DNA of 28,984 nucleotides from the NCBI GenBank assembly GCA_034698045.1, contig JAQGAU010000401.1:1-28984 (forward strand). Reading direction: 5' to 3'. The notes under the pieces were generated by a model. That model made no database searches. It saw nothing but the letters and a program-made list of their open reading frames with translations, and was not told where the DNA came from. Source of the DNA: Paramacrobiotus richtersi (taxonomy: Eukaryota; Tardigrada; Eutardigrada; Parachela; Macrobiotidae). Below, piece after piece: positions 17,610 to 27,386 of this stretch (its first letter is position 1; every line of letters begins with the position of its first letter). The translations under genes and the position numbers were made by a program.

Positions 17610-20108
17610 TTATGTCGATGATGAATCCATATACGCCTGCTTCAGCCCGTCAATACAGTTGGGCGGATCGGTCATCGGGCAAGGTTCCGCGTCGCGATCC
17701 GTGAGAAATGTAAAGAAATCAGCCGTAGTTATACAGTATCGGGCGAGGGCATGATTGACTTTAGCATCGATGGAGGCTGCCTGACGTGAAGACAGACGGC
17801 TGGGAGGATCGCGGATGGAGAGGATAAATGAGGAAGTCTCGCACGCCGATCCACTGTCAGCGTTGTCGTCGGAACACTGGTACGACAGCAGGAATACATC
17901 ATAATCCACGGCGAGGACGGACTGGGAGTAGACTGTGAAATCTACGATTTATGTCAGATTTTGTAGCAAATTATGTGGTACCCGAATACTAGCAGATTTC
18001 ATATGGTTTTCTATGAGTTACAACTTGGAGTCTACTAGTCCAACAACTTTAACCGAGAGCTAGCTAGCCATTGTCAACGGTGCTTTATAACTAGGAAATC
18101 GCACTCCGCTGCGCTGGCGGTGAAGGCCAAAGCGAGCGGAGCAATTTGATGACACAGACGGAGAGAGACGGATAGCCCATTGAACAGGCCGTATTGTTTA
18201 CGGTTAAGCAGACAACAGAATCTTTTGTTCTCGAAAATGCTTTCTTATTTTGCTCATATCTCGCTCCTTTTTCGAATTATACATACCAAAAAGTAATCAG
18301 CTCATCTACCGTTCATAGTCTACTGTGGGTTCAGTTCAAATTTTGCAAAGATTGGGTGAAAACTGACTGCGCTATCGCGGTTCGCAGAAACGGTCGCCAA
18401 CATACACTTTTGCATTACTCTTGAACATGGAGAACCTCCGCTTCGCTTCGGTCGATAAACTGCTGGCGGCTAAGCCTGAATTAAACCATTGAAAGCCCTT
18501 CCAGCTTATGCATGCAGTGTATTCAGGGCCGGTGCCATAAATTTATAAGTTTGTCAGCTCCGGTTTCGTGTACAAAAGTCAATCAGAGTGTCATTTTGAA
18601 AGCAGATCATTTCTGTGCACGACAGTCATTTCTCGTATCATTTCATTTATTTCTCTTGACATAGTTACTTTGAAAGGTACTTACTGTAGTTGGTGCCTAG
18701 AGGATCCGACTCGGTCTTAACAACCACGAAGGTGGCGATCGCGCCATTCTCACCAATATGGTCAAGAGCGAACAGCGTCGCACAGTCTGTCGCCGGTAGC
18801 GTGTTTTCTGGTGAATACCTCTCATACTGTTCAAGGGCTACGGTAATGGCTGGGGAATTTGTTCCCGGCATGACTCGATTATCGTCCAGAATTGTCAACT
18901 GAGTGATGGCATTAGTGAAACTGAACTCGCCATCATACTGGAACCCTAGGTATAACTTGTAGGGGAACCAGGTGCCGGTCAATCCGATGATATTTCTCCG
19001 ACTATCCGTGTCAGAGCCGGCCACGTACTGTAGTTCAAAAACAGCTACTGAATCGTACGAATCGGAAGAGTTGAGCTGAGAATAACTAACCTTTGCGGGA
19101 TCAATCTTTATTCCAGGAATGTAACTGGGAATCGGCTCACACTGAGCTCTTCCAAATTTGTCACCCCTGTAAGACACACATGTTTCGCTTTGGTTACTTC
19201 TGTGCATGACGCATGTAACATTCGGCGATGTTCGATATTCCAGGTTGATACCTGTTATATTGGCCACGATCTGTCCCGAATCCGCTGTGACGACCTCCAA
19301 AGCGTCCGCTGTAACGGCCGTTCTGCCCAATCAGTCGGCTATGTTTATACTTGTTTCGATTGCGTCGACCGGCATCGTGATCGTCGCGTCCATAGTCACG
19401 GTCATCTCTGTTCCGATCGTCGTGGTCACCAAAACGCGAACTATTGCGGCCGTCATCGTAATCGCCGCGTCCACGATTTCGGTCACCACTGTAATGGTCG
19501 TCACGACTACTGAAGCGTGAAACGTTGCGGCCGCCATCAGAGTTATCCCGCCCAAAATTTCGACTATCTTTTGACCCATTCTCTCGGCTTCCAAAGCGCG
19601 AACTATTGCGGCCGCCATTATAACTGTCGCGTCCTAGATTTCGATCATCTTTGTACCGAGTCTCTGTGTTGCCAAAACGCGAACCATTGCGGCCGTGATC
19701 AATACTATCTCGGCCGTGAGATCGATCATCGTTGGATGTATGCTCTCGATTGCCAAACCGCGAGCCATTACGGTTGCCATCATAGTTCTCCCTCCCGAAA
19801 TACCGATTGCCATAGTTGCGATTCACTTGGTTATCGTCTCGATACTCGACACGATTACTGTGCCCTTCGTAGCTGCCATTATAACGCGGAGGAATGTGGC
19901 TGGGATAGCGAGTATTTCCCGGGTATGTAATGTTTCGTTGTGGAAGGACTGGTGATCCTGCATAGTTGCTTGCTGTTCCATATGGAACGTAGCTCATGGT
20001 AGGCTGGTAATTGGCGTGGTATGGTAATTGTCCGGGAGGTGGGTAGGGCTGCGCTTGGGAGACAGTGGCAAACAGGAACCAATGCGCTACGGATAAAAAA
20101 ACAAGCAG
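17610..20108 (-). CDS. Lipocalin (apolipoprotein-D type) with N-terminal Arg/Asn/Gly repeats
   Basis: Exons in transcript order: 20108-19252, 19166-19091, 19027-18685 and 17932-17610. Introns of 85, 63 and 752 bases have phases 2, 0 and 1, and all joins keep frame. The N-terminal exon ends a signal peptide (LLVFLSVAHWFLFATVSQAQ), then a Pro/Tyr-rich stretch, then five 27-residue repeats. The C-terminal part has the lipocalin hallmarks: GTW (conserved region 1) in exon 3 and, at the start of exon 4, AVDYDVFLLSYQC (region 2, the TDYxxY motif of ApoD) followed by LSIRDPP (region 3 Arg). Lipocalins bind small hydrophobic ligands outside cells. The first coding exon with the ATG was not found; acceptors at 20108 (phase 0) or 20086 are both possible. 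Without the 85-base intron the repeat frame would stop at 19194, so that intron is required. Confidence 0.7.
19028..19090 (-). other. 63-base, frame-neutral intron in the repeat-bearing lipocalin gene
   Basis: GTTAGT...CTACAG, exactly 21 codons long with no in-frame stop, so retention would add 21 residues. Treated as an intron because the flanks (IDPAK before, GTW region after) align with the paralogue, which has a 288-base phase-0 intron at the same place. Confidence 0.65.
19392..19796 (-). repeat. Five tandem 81-bp coding repeats (27 residues each)
   Basis: Each unit is exactly 81 bases and reads GRxxxDxGRNxSRFGxRxxxxxxDRxx with variation. Every unit keeps an N-glycosylation sequon at the same place: RNGSRF, RNGSRF, RNSSRF, RNVSRF, RNSSRF. 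A sixth, degraded unit follows (GRDDHDAGRRNRN). Register is perfect, with no indels between units. The units are rich in Arg, Asp, Asn, Gly and Ser and should be disordered. The overlapping plus-strand frames are shadows of this repeat. Confidence 0.85.
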
Positions 20109-20144
20109 CTGATTAGATGATGCATTATCACTAACGACGCGCAC

Positions 20145-21008
20145 AGCTGAATTACGTACTACCGACTCAACTCGAAAGTTTGTATGTAATGTTAAGCTAT
20201 GAGACTTTCAAACGTAGAAGACTCAAGACTGTGCGCCCATATTCGGGTTATCACGGTCATTTCTGGCAGAAAGCACTCTGAACCGGCAACGAAAAAGAAA
20301 ACGTTAGTACATAATCACGTACAAAACATTCAAGCTTTAAAGAGCGCTTTTTTCGGATTACCTGAACTGACGATAAGGAAACATCGCCACACTTTAAAAT
20401 CCATCGTAATCCTCGTTTCGCAATCACGATTCTAAAAACCTTGAGGCCATATCCCACACAAATTAGCATACTCGTAATTTCGACTTGGAAAGCAACCCAA
20501 TGCACAATCTTCAAAGTGATCGGCGTTCTTGCCGTTCGTTCCGGTACACAAAACACAATTGTTGGTCGTTCAGGAAGATGTGTTGACCTTGTTCGTAAGA
20601 ACCAGCCGCCGAAAAATACGACAAAAAAGGCGTTCGATCGTACTGAGCGATCCTTATACAGTCCTTTCTGTGCCATTATAATCGAGAAAGTCAACGAACA
20701 GCTGCTACACGTGGTAGTTACCTTATTGCTTTCTACAGTTTATTCTTTCAGTTCATTCTTCCACCCTGGTGGTTTTGAAGGTTAATAAAGTTCTTCGTAA
20801 TGTCTGGAGAAAAGACACCGGAAAATGTTTTTTTTGCTTGCCTGACGCATCATCCTCCAAATGTCACGAATAAACAAGTAGCACAATAATTTGACAGCAT
20901 TACTTTACTGATGATCGGATCCACACAACAGTGACCAGAATTACTAGAGTAATTAATACAGACTGTACACCAAGTTTATCAATGGACGAATCCTTCTTAG
21001 CAGAGTTT
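20145..21008. other. Spacer between the two lipocalin genes
   Basis: It should hold the missing first exon and promoter of the downstream lipocalin gene, but I could not identify them. Overlapping long frames exist on both strands (20257-20694 minus, 20441-20785 plus), without recognisable motifs. Confidence 0.35.
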
Positions 21009-22735
21009 CTAACTAGGCGAATCCATATAAGCCTGCTGCAAGGCGACAAGGCACGTCGGGAACGGAGCTTTAAACGAGCAAGCCGGTAGTGTAGCCTCCT
21101 GGTCATTCTCGATGAAATGGGCGGAGCTGAGACAAAACGGGACCATTGCTTCGTCCACGGCCTGATTAATGTCCGTCTTGTCGGAATCGGTTAGAACGGC
21201 AGCTGGCAGCCGGGTTAACACGCGGAAACGTGGCTTATCACAGCGTTTGCGGTCCGGGTTAAGATCGCTCGAGTCACATTCGTAGATTATGGCGTAGGTG
21301 CTGTAGTCGGTGGCGATAATGGATTGGTACAGTGCTTGGAAATCTAGACGAACGGATTGTTATTATTAGGTTCGCTATGTCATGCGTCGTAGATCACATC
21401 AGTATTTACATATTCCGTATTCCATATTACATGCTATTTTTCACAAACCTATGAAATTAAATGTAGGAGGCGCGTTGCCGGAAAAACAATGACTCATGGA
21501 GTAGTTAGGCTATAAGACATAAACCTTAAACAATAAACTATATCGAAATGAAAAAGAATTTGATGCAATTTACATATTTCTTAAACTACCTACAAGCAAG
21601 CTGGTGATATTGAATTTTACTCATTCATTCAGGAGTTTGTATGCTGTCCTGATATCAGAATATGGCAACAATAAAGCTGCTTACTCAGTGAAATACTGGG
21701 ATCAGCCGACGTGGCGGCTATGCTGGCGCCGTATCCGACATGCGAGCCATCCACTCCAATATGCAGGAGCGCCAGAATGTTGGTGCAGGTTTTGCTGGGA
21801 CCGGCTAGAACGCTCAGTTGTGCCAAGACAGTGATCGCTTTGGTGCGAGTGCCCGGCACCAGGCGATCCTCCCCGATGATCTGATAGTTGGCCACAAAGT
21901 TGGTTTCGCTGATGGTCAGCGGAGGATCGGCATAGGTCTTGTACACGTACCAGCTTCCGAGCGTTCCGAATACTGTGCCGGTGGACGGTGCACTCGAACT
22001 TACAAACTACAATTGAATTGAAGTTACGCCACGCTACAGCATGTCCAAGAAACGTGTACGGTACGAAAAAACCGGTAAAATGCAGATAATAATCAATGGA
22101 TTGGCGTACGCTAAAGTTCTGCGATGTTGCGCAAAGTTCTATGTAGCATTTTGTAAACGTTGCACTGTTATATCATTTGCCGCTAAGCTGGTCTTTGTCC
22201 TAACGTGTCCATATCTTTTTACTCCCAGAAATGCAGTGTACCACCAAGACAGTAAACATCAGTACCATAACCACATACGTTTGAAGCTTCTTACTTTTGC
22301 TGGCTCGATCGGGCTCGGCGCCCGAATAAACACCGGTACATCGCACATTCCATAGGAGGCATCATACTCTTTCCGTCCATACTCCTTATTCCCTCTTCCC
22401 CCATTTTTCCGGCCATTTGAACCAGATTTGGACGGTCGGTACCCGCGGTCATCGTAGCTGGACTCCTTGTGGAACCGGCGCTGGTCATCATAGCCGTTCG
22501 TCTGTCGCTGCACCGACCGCCCACGGTACCGATCGGCAAGATCGTTCCGGCTGCGATTGTACCGGTCAAAGTTGTTCCGGTCTTGGAAGGTACCGTGGTC
22601 GGAGCGGAAGAAACTCGGGTAATTGGAACTGCCGGACTGGGTGGCACGGTTTGCGTGGAGAAGGGTGATACATCCCAGTACAGCTAGAACTATGAGAACA
22701 ATAGTATGACTGACCGTCGAGCAAAGGAATGCCGA
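21009..22735 (-). CDS. Lipocalin (apolipoprotein-D type), second paralogue
   Basis: Exons are 22735-22295, 22006-21685 and 21343-21009, with introns of 288 bases (phase 0) and 341 bases (phase 1), the same positions as in the first paralogue. The first exon holds a signal peptide core (TIVLIVLAVLGCITLLHA) and about 95 residues rich in Arg, Asn, Gly and Asp without clear repeats. Exon 2 has GSWYVYK (lipocalin region 1). Exon 3 has IIATDYSTYAIIYEC (region 2, very close to ApoD) and RVLTRLP (region 3). Seven cysteines after the signal peptide match those of the other gene. The start codon is not in these exons. A tiny exon at 22927-22913 (MTQQQ, phase 0, GTAGAA donor) would supply it, but this is tentative. 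An extracellular ligand carrier is likely. Confidence 0.75.
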
Positions 22736-22940
22736 CTACGTATAAGAGTATTTAAATCACTATAGCGAAACATTTTTCATAGCTTTCTAGCTATATGAAT
22801 GCTTAATCAAGTTAATCTACCTGATAGTAATATAACGGCATTATCCATCATGATCATATACTTGCAAGTAGGGATGTACAACTGACAAGAACTAATAATA
22901 ACGTTTTTCTACTTGTTGTTGCGTCATACGTCTTTTAGTG

Positions 22941-22947
22941 CTTTATA
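22941..22947 (-). promoter_or_regulatory. Possible TATA box of the second lipocalin gene
   Basis: TATAAAG on the minus strand, just upstream of the candidate first exon. It lies only about 14 bases before the ATG, too close for a normal start site, so either the box or the exon may be wrong. Confidence 0.3.
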
Positions 22948-22950
22948 AGT

Positions 22951-24221
22951 ATGTTATGTTAATTTCCCCGCATCTGTGCGGAAAGCGGCAAATGTGGGGC
23001 ACATCGGCTTACTCATCCAGAAAAACTCGGCTGTTTCCGATAGTACGATACGCATCGCGACTGCCAAACAATCCTGCTCACTTTTTGCGTTCTGTGCGTT
23101 TACCTACTTTACGAAGACTTTGAGCTCGCATTCCGGATACATGGAATACACACTTGCAGAGTTACGTACAGTTTAATCATCGAGCGCTCTAAAATTGCAC
23201 GAATAGTTCGTGCGTATAGATCCACGCAGCCTTTAATCATGAATTTAACCGGTATGTACTAGGTGTACGTACGTTCGTTTTATTTACAAACAAAACGGCT
23301 TCGAAACGCAGACAAATAGGTCAGTTTGTTGTGTAACTTATTACAAACGAGGTGGAGAAATCATGAAATCAGCCGTCGAAAAGCAGCAAACTGAAATTCC
23401 CGGTAGCCAATGCCGCACTGGTACATTCCGCAATCGCACTGCAAATGATGTGATCAGTGGTGACTGATCACCTGTTTTCCAGAAATATGACCACACGCAC
23501 AAGTACAGATACGAACACGACCATACGCGTACGTCCATGACACTTTTGTAACTGCCTGCATTTTTGGATAACACGAGTTTCGTTTCTTCATATAAATCAC
23601 AAAATCATTATATTACCATATTTATACATATATTTTGATATTACGCTTGCGGGCAAGTTTCGGGAAACGATATTTTCGCAAAGATAAAATATTCTGATTT
23701 TAACAGCTGCCAGTTTTTATGATTGGAGTCATTTGAGTACATTTTGCGTTAACACAGTCAGGTGCTCGCGCATCGAAGAATACATTAGACACAACACAAA
23801 AGAAGAATACATACACTAAAGTTCCGGTTACAACAAAGATTCATTGCATTGTTTGCCACTCTAAAGTTATCAATAACACGTAGTAGATTCTGTCGGTCAC
23901 TTCGTCTGCAGCATCTCTAAGCAACCGGAAAGGAGACGTGAACCGCAGCTATTAGCATACTGTAACTGCCAGTATTATGTTTGTTCCTTTGCACTTGATT
24001 GGTTCCTTGTATCGTCAATTACAAGCCACCCTCTCACATTATCAATGCGCAGCAGTGGAACCGTTCTTATACATATTGCACAGAACTTTGTTTTACATAG
24101 AAGATATATATTCAAAATATTATAAGAACGAACATTAATTACTACGCTATTCAAATAGATAGACCAAATCAAAATTCGGAGTTTATTCCGCACATTAGCA
24201 CATGTAAACAGTCCGGTATAA
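22951..24221. other. Intergenic, nothing recognised
   Basis: No supported gene, repeat or promoter. The frames present are short and lack motifs. Confidence 0.4.
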
Positions 24222-24878
24222 TTAGCCTCGAGCTTTCCCGCAAACTCCGCGCGTGTCGGTGGTGCTCAGTGTACCTTGGCACGCGAAGCCTGGACAACAC
24301 TCCTGGCCTGTGATACATGGTCTACCACTGCAGCCGCTCCACACCTGCAATTACACGTCAAAACAAACGTATAGATTGTTTGTTGGCATATACGGTCCCA
24401 GGATTCGAGGTCACCGTCTAATGTCGCACGGACTGCATAACCTGTTATCTGTTTGGCAGTAGCCGCATTGCAGGACCAAAACTGTATACGTACGGGTATA
24501 CGTGCAGAAGCATTACTTTCCGAAAAGCGAAAAAAATACTTCCATCAGACAAGAAAATTAAAGCTTTGGTAAAAGAGCATAGACATTCCTAACTCATTAT
24601 TCAAAACAGGCTATGATTAACGGCAAGCAATTATCTCGACTGGTTTATCATGTTAATATCGCATTGGCAGAAATCGAGGGTCTTAATCACTTCTTAGGCG
24701 AAATTAATATATGGTAATGTATGAAGTGCACTTCAGAATTAGGAAATTAAAATTTGAAGGAAAATAAATTTCAAAAACTAAAAAAAAAACTGGATAAGAC
24801 ACGTTGTACATGACTCACCGGCTGTAATACCGCCATAACAAGCAGTAATATCGCAAGAAAAAAGCGTAAAATATTCAT
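24222..24878 (-). CDS. Gene G: secreted six-cysteine (knottin-like) peptide, minus strand
   Basis: Exons are 24878-24819 and 24344-24222, with a phase-0 intron of 474 bases (GTGAGT donor, TTGCAG acceptor). The signal peptide MNILRFFLAILLLVMAVLQP is a near match to gene A. The mature part of about 40 residues has C-X4-C-X5-CC-X4-C-X12-C, identical in spacing to gene A although few other residues agree. The precursor is 60 residues. It is the only family member on this strand, separated from the others by the lipocalin pair. A possible AATAAA lies on the minus strand at 24182-24187, close after the stop. This gene is easy to miss because each exon is short. Confidence 0.85.
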
Positions 24879-24963
24879 GGCCCGCAGATTTCAGACGTAT
24901 GTATGTGTGCTTCAGTCAAGAAAGGGAAAAAAAGTACTGATATCGTCGACCACTTGTCTGGAT

Positions 24964-25017
24964 GTTTATATACTGTCGAGACTGCTGACGTGTCTAATTG
25001 CGGAAGAGCGTAAACAG
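24964..25017 (-). promoter_or_regulatory. Promoter of gene G
   Basis: In minus-strand sense CTGTTTAC (25017-25010) stands about 40 bases before TATATAAA (plus-strand 24965-24972), which lies about 95 bases before the ATG, the same geometry as in genes A, C and D. The forkhead-type element has one mismatch from TTGTTTAC. The other conserved promoter blocks are not recognisable. Confidence 0.6.
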
Positions 25018-26040
25018 CTACAAATCATGCTCGCGTCAAGCAGGTAAGTCAGCGCGTTCCGATACCACTCAAACAGTACTTCAAGGAAACAATAATTCGT
25101 CTAACCAACCGGAAAGTCATTGCAATGTATTAGAAACAACCGTTAAGAGGATTTTTTTATAGGCAATGAACTTGTACTTTTAACCTGGAGCTTTTTATGA
25201 CGATGAGTAATTGTTTGTTGTCTATTCGACTATACGGTAACTGATTCTTATCAGTAATTAATTGCGCCTTGGAATGGCATTTACCTGGGTGCAGCGCCAT
25301 ATAACTAGTAGAGCGGCGAGCCATTAATATTCTCCGGTTCCTTATTACGCGAGACATTAGACATCTACGGCTGCATAAAATCTGTTCACAGGTGTGTGCT
25401 GAATGTGATTCGAACTTGCACTGATGTACCGCGCGCGAGCGGTTATTTTCGTGAACCGGTAGAAAACAGTTATATTGCCTTATGTCGTACTGGTCAATTA
25501 ATAGACACTGAAGATGTATGAAATTAGATAAAGGTAAACCAGATAAAGCTCCCCACGAAAGTAGAAAGAACCAACAACTAAAACTGTAAGATCGAATTAG
25601 TCTTTTGCATGCTGTACATGGGAAATATTTATCGCCACGAGATTCAGTTTTTGGTTGGCATTCTGGAGTAACAATAACTAGTAACACTAAACCAAACCCT
25701 TAGGCGGTTAATTATGTTACTACGGGAGTACTCGTAACAACTACACTACAAGTATGTATGTACTACATAGTAGTGTACCCACTATCGCGTTAATACTGTC
25801 ACATCTCAGAACACATCACTCTATGTTATTGTGAAGGCAGCGTCCACCGCTGGCACATCCAGAAAAGATCTCCCATGAGGAACGAGAACGAGAAGCAACG
25901 AGCGGCAGTCAAAGAATGTTTTACTATTATGTTCGAATTATGTTAGCCGCCATGGGCGAATTAACTCATCTGGGCGGGAGGGCTACTACAAATCCGGGAA
26001 CCCAGGAACCCAACGGGAAGTCAATAAATCAGAACTATTA
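25018..26040. other. Intergenic; no supported gene
   Basis: The longest frame (25157-25687, minus, 176 residues) has no signal, domain or repeat that I recognise and was not annotated. Confidence 0.4.
25742..25777. repeat. Inverted repeat TACACTAC / GTAGTGTA
   Basis: Perfect 8-base arms separated by 20 bases. No function assigned. Confidence 0.5.
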
Positions 26041-26043
26041 TTT

Positions 26044-26159
26044 TATATAAAACCGCTTTATTTTCGCCTCCCGCAGTCTGGCGATCATTCGTTCTCGTTC
26101 TAACATTTTTTCGCGAACTTTTGGACTTTATCAGACTTCAATAACGATACCTCGTTATT
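26044..26159 (+). promoter_or_regulatory. Possible TATA promoter followed by a hairpin
   Basis: TATATAAAA at 26044-26052 is followed, about 90 bases on, by AATAACGA-TACC-TCGTTATT (26140-26159), a perfect 8-base stem with a 4-base loop. A second short stem, CACGT...ACGTG, lies at 26184-26199. If transcription starts after the TATA box, both would be in the 5' leader of the small frames that follow. Confidence 0.35.
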
Positions 26160-26227
26160 ACACAAGCTCGTTTTTGGATTCATCACGTACAAAAACGTGT
26201 CTTTACAACGACTTACCATAACTGACT

Positions 26228-26501
26228 ATGGATAGCAGCGCGCCTAGCGCGAAGCCATCGGACTATTTTGGCATCGAATAACGAAAAATTCTTATAAAAA
26301 ATGCAAATTTTCGTTCATTTGCTCAGCTCAAACCGGAAGGGTACCGAAATCTTTCTGAATGGTAATTTTGGTGGTTTAACGGCCGGCTCGGTATTTCTGG
26401 TCATCATTCTGCCGGCCGAGAAACAGGACCTGAGGCAGCAGATTTTACAAACAGAACAACGGTACTGCAGTGTTCTGAAAGATATAGTTTCCATTGCTTA
26501 G
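26228..26501 (+). CDS. Two small frames of uncertain reality after the 26044 promoter
   Basis: Frame 1 (26228-26281) encodes 17 residues rich in Ser and Ala. Frame 2 (26301-26501) encodes 66 residues, beginning MQIFV and containing a short hydrophobic segment AGSVFLVIILPA. Neither shows a known domain. Their support is only the position behind a TATA box, so they may be chance or part of a longer spliced gene. Confidence 0.2.
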
Positions 26502-26509
26502 GTTATGTT

Positions 26510-27147
26510 TTCGTTACCAGTTTCCAGCACTGATCCTATAACACCAAAATCCCGGCATCAATCAAAAAAGTTTGATTTTGCTGACAACGTATTGGTTAAC
26601 TGTTATTTTCGGTCGCAGAACTCTTTTGATTTAAAGTAGATGAGGTGGCATTCAAAATTCGTCGGTGTTCTTTTTTTGACCGAACACCACAGCAGCCGGT
26701 GCAGGTACTCTTTTAGTAACTGTACATTTTCCTATACCATTACTTTTTGCAGTAGTCAGTTGCGTCCCGTTTGCGCTCAAGATAGAAGGACGTTATCTTT
26801 CTTTGCATAGTATCTAGTAAAATTTTACGACATAACAAAAGCTCGAAAGCTATCAGTATTGATTTAATTAAAACGGCAGTAGATGCTTACGTACAATCAA
26901 CTGTAGGGCAGTTTTGCGCAGCATGTGGTTGTGCAAATTTTGCCCAAGTGAAGTTGTGAAAGCGAGCAGCGTTCGTCAACTTAAAATCTCAGCGGATAAT
27001 ACGCACTCGTATTTCGCATAATTACGAAACAGACTTGGAAATTGTCAGTGAAATAGCATAATTTCTCTGTGACTAGCCACTGATGATTGACCTTACCTAA
27101 GCTACCTACATATGATCGGTCTGCTGCAGTTTGATACGGCCGGCATA
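26510..27147. other. Intergenic, nothing recognised
   Basis: AT-rich sequence without supported features. Confidence 0.4.
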
Positions 27148-27386
27148 CAGCGGCGAAACTAGCGAGGCGGGTAGAACATAACTGGATTTTAAGCCGTACT
27201 GGAATAATTTAGCGCTTTCAAATTTGCTGAACACTACTGACAATACTCCCCCCTTTGGTGTAATTGAGGGAAAAGCCGGTTGAAGTTATCAATGCTCCCC
27301 CTTTGTATTTTTGAGGAACCCGATTTCGTAAAATGTCCGGGGGGGCACGTGCCCCGGTGCCCCCACCCCCCTTAAATTCGCTCCTG
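27148..27386. mobile_element. Possible short hAT-like (MITE) element
   Basis: The right end, read on the minus strand, starts CAGGAGCGAATTTAAGGGGG and goes on through a G-rich tract to GGCACGTGCC, a style typical of hAT termini. The left end begins CAGCGGCGAAACTAG, a partly matching inverted terminus. Two similar tracts, CTCCCCCCTTTGGTGT and CTCCCCCTTTGTATT, lie inside. The 8 bases flanking each end do not match (CCGGCATA, AGTTACGC), so the left border is doubtful. Confidence 0.4.

Noticed and set aside
19190-19955. Several plus-strand frames over the lipocalin repeat region
   Set aside because: They are shadows of the 81-base coding repeat on the minus strand; their His/Cys or Ala/Val/Thr bias follows from that composition.
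20257-20785. Overlapping long frames on both strands between the lipocalin genes
   Set aside because: Two frames of similar length on opposite strands cannot both be favoured, neither has a motif, and both begin or run without clear start context.
25157-25687. 176-residue minus-strand frame
   Set aside because: No signal peptide, domain, repeat or splice context is visible, and the composition looks like chance reading of non-coding DNA.
26301-26315. MQIFV start resembling ubiquitin
   Set aside because: Only five residues agree; nothing further in the frame looks like ubiquitin.
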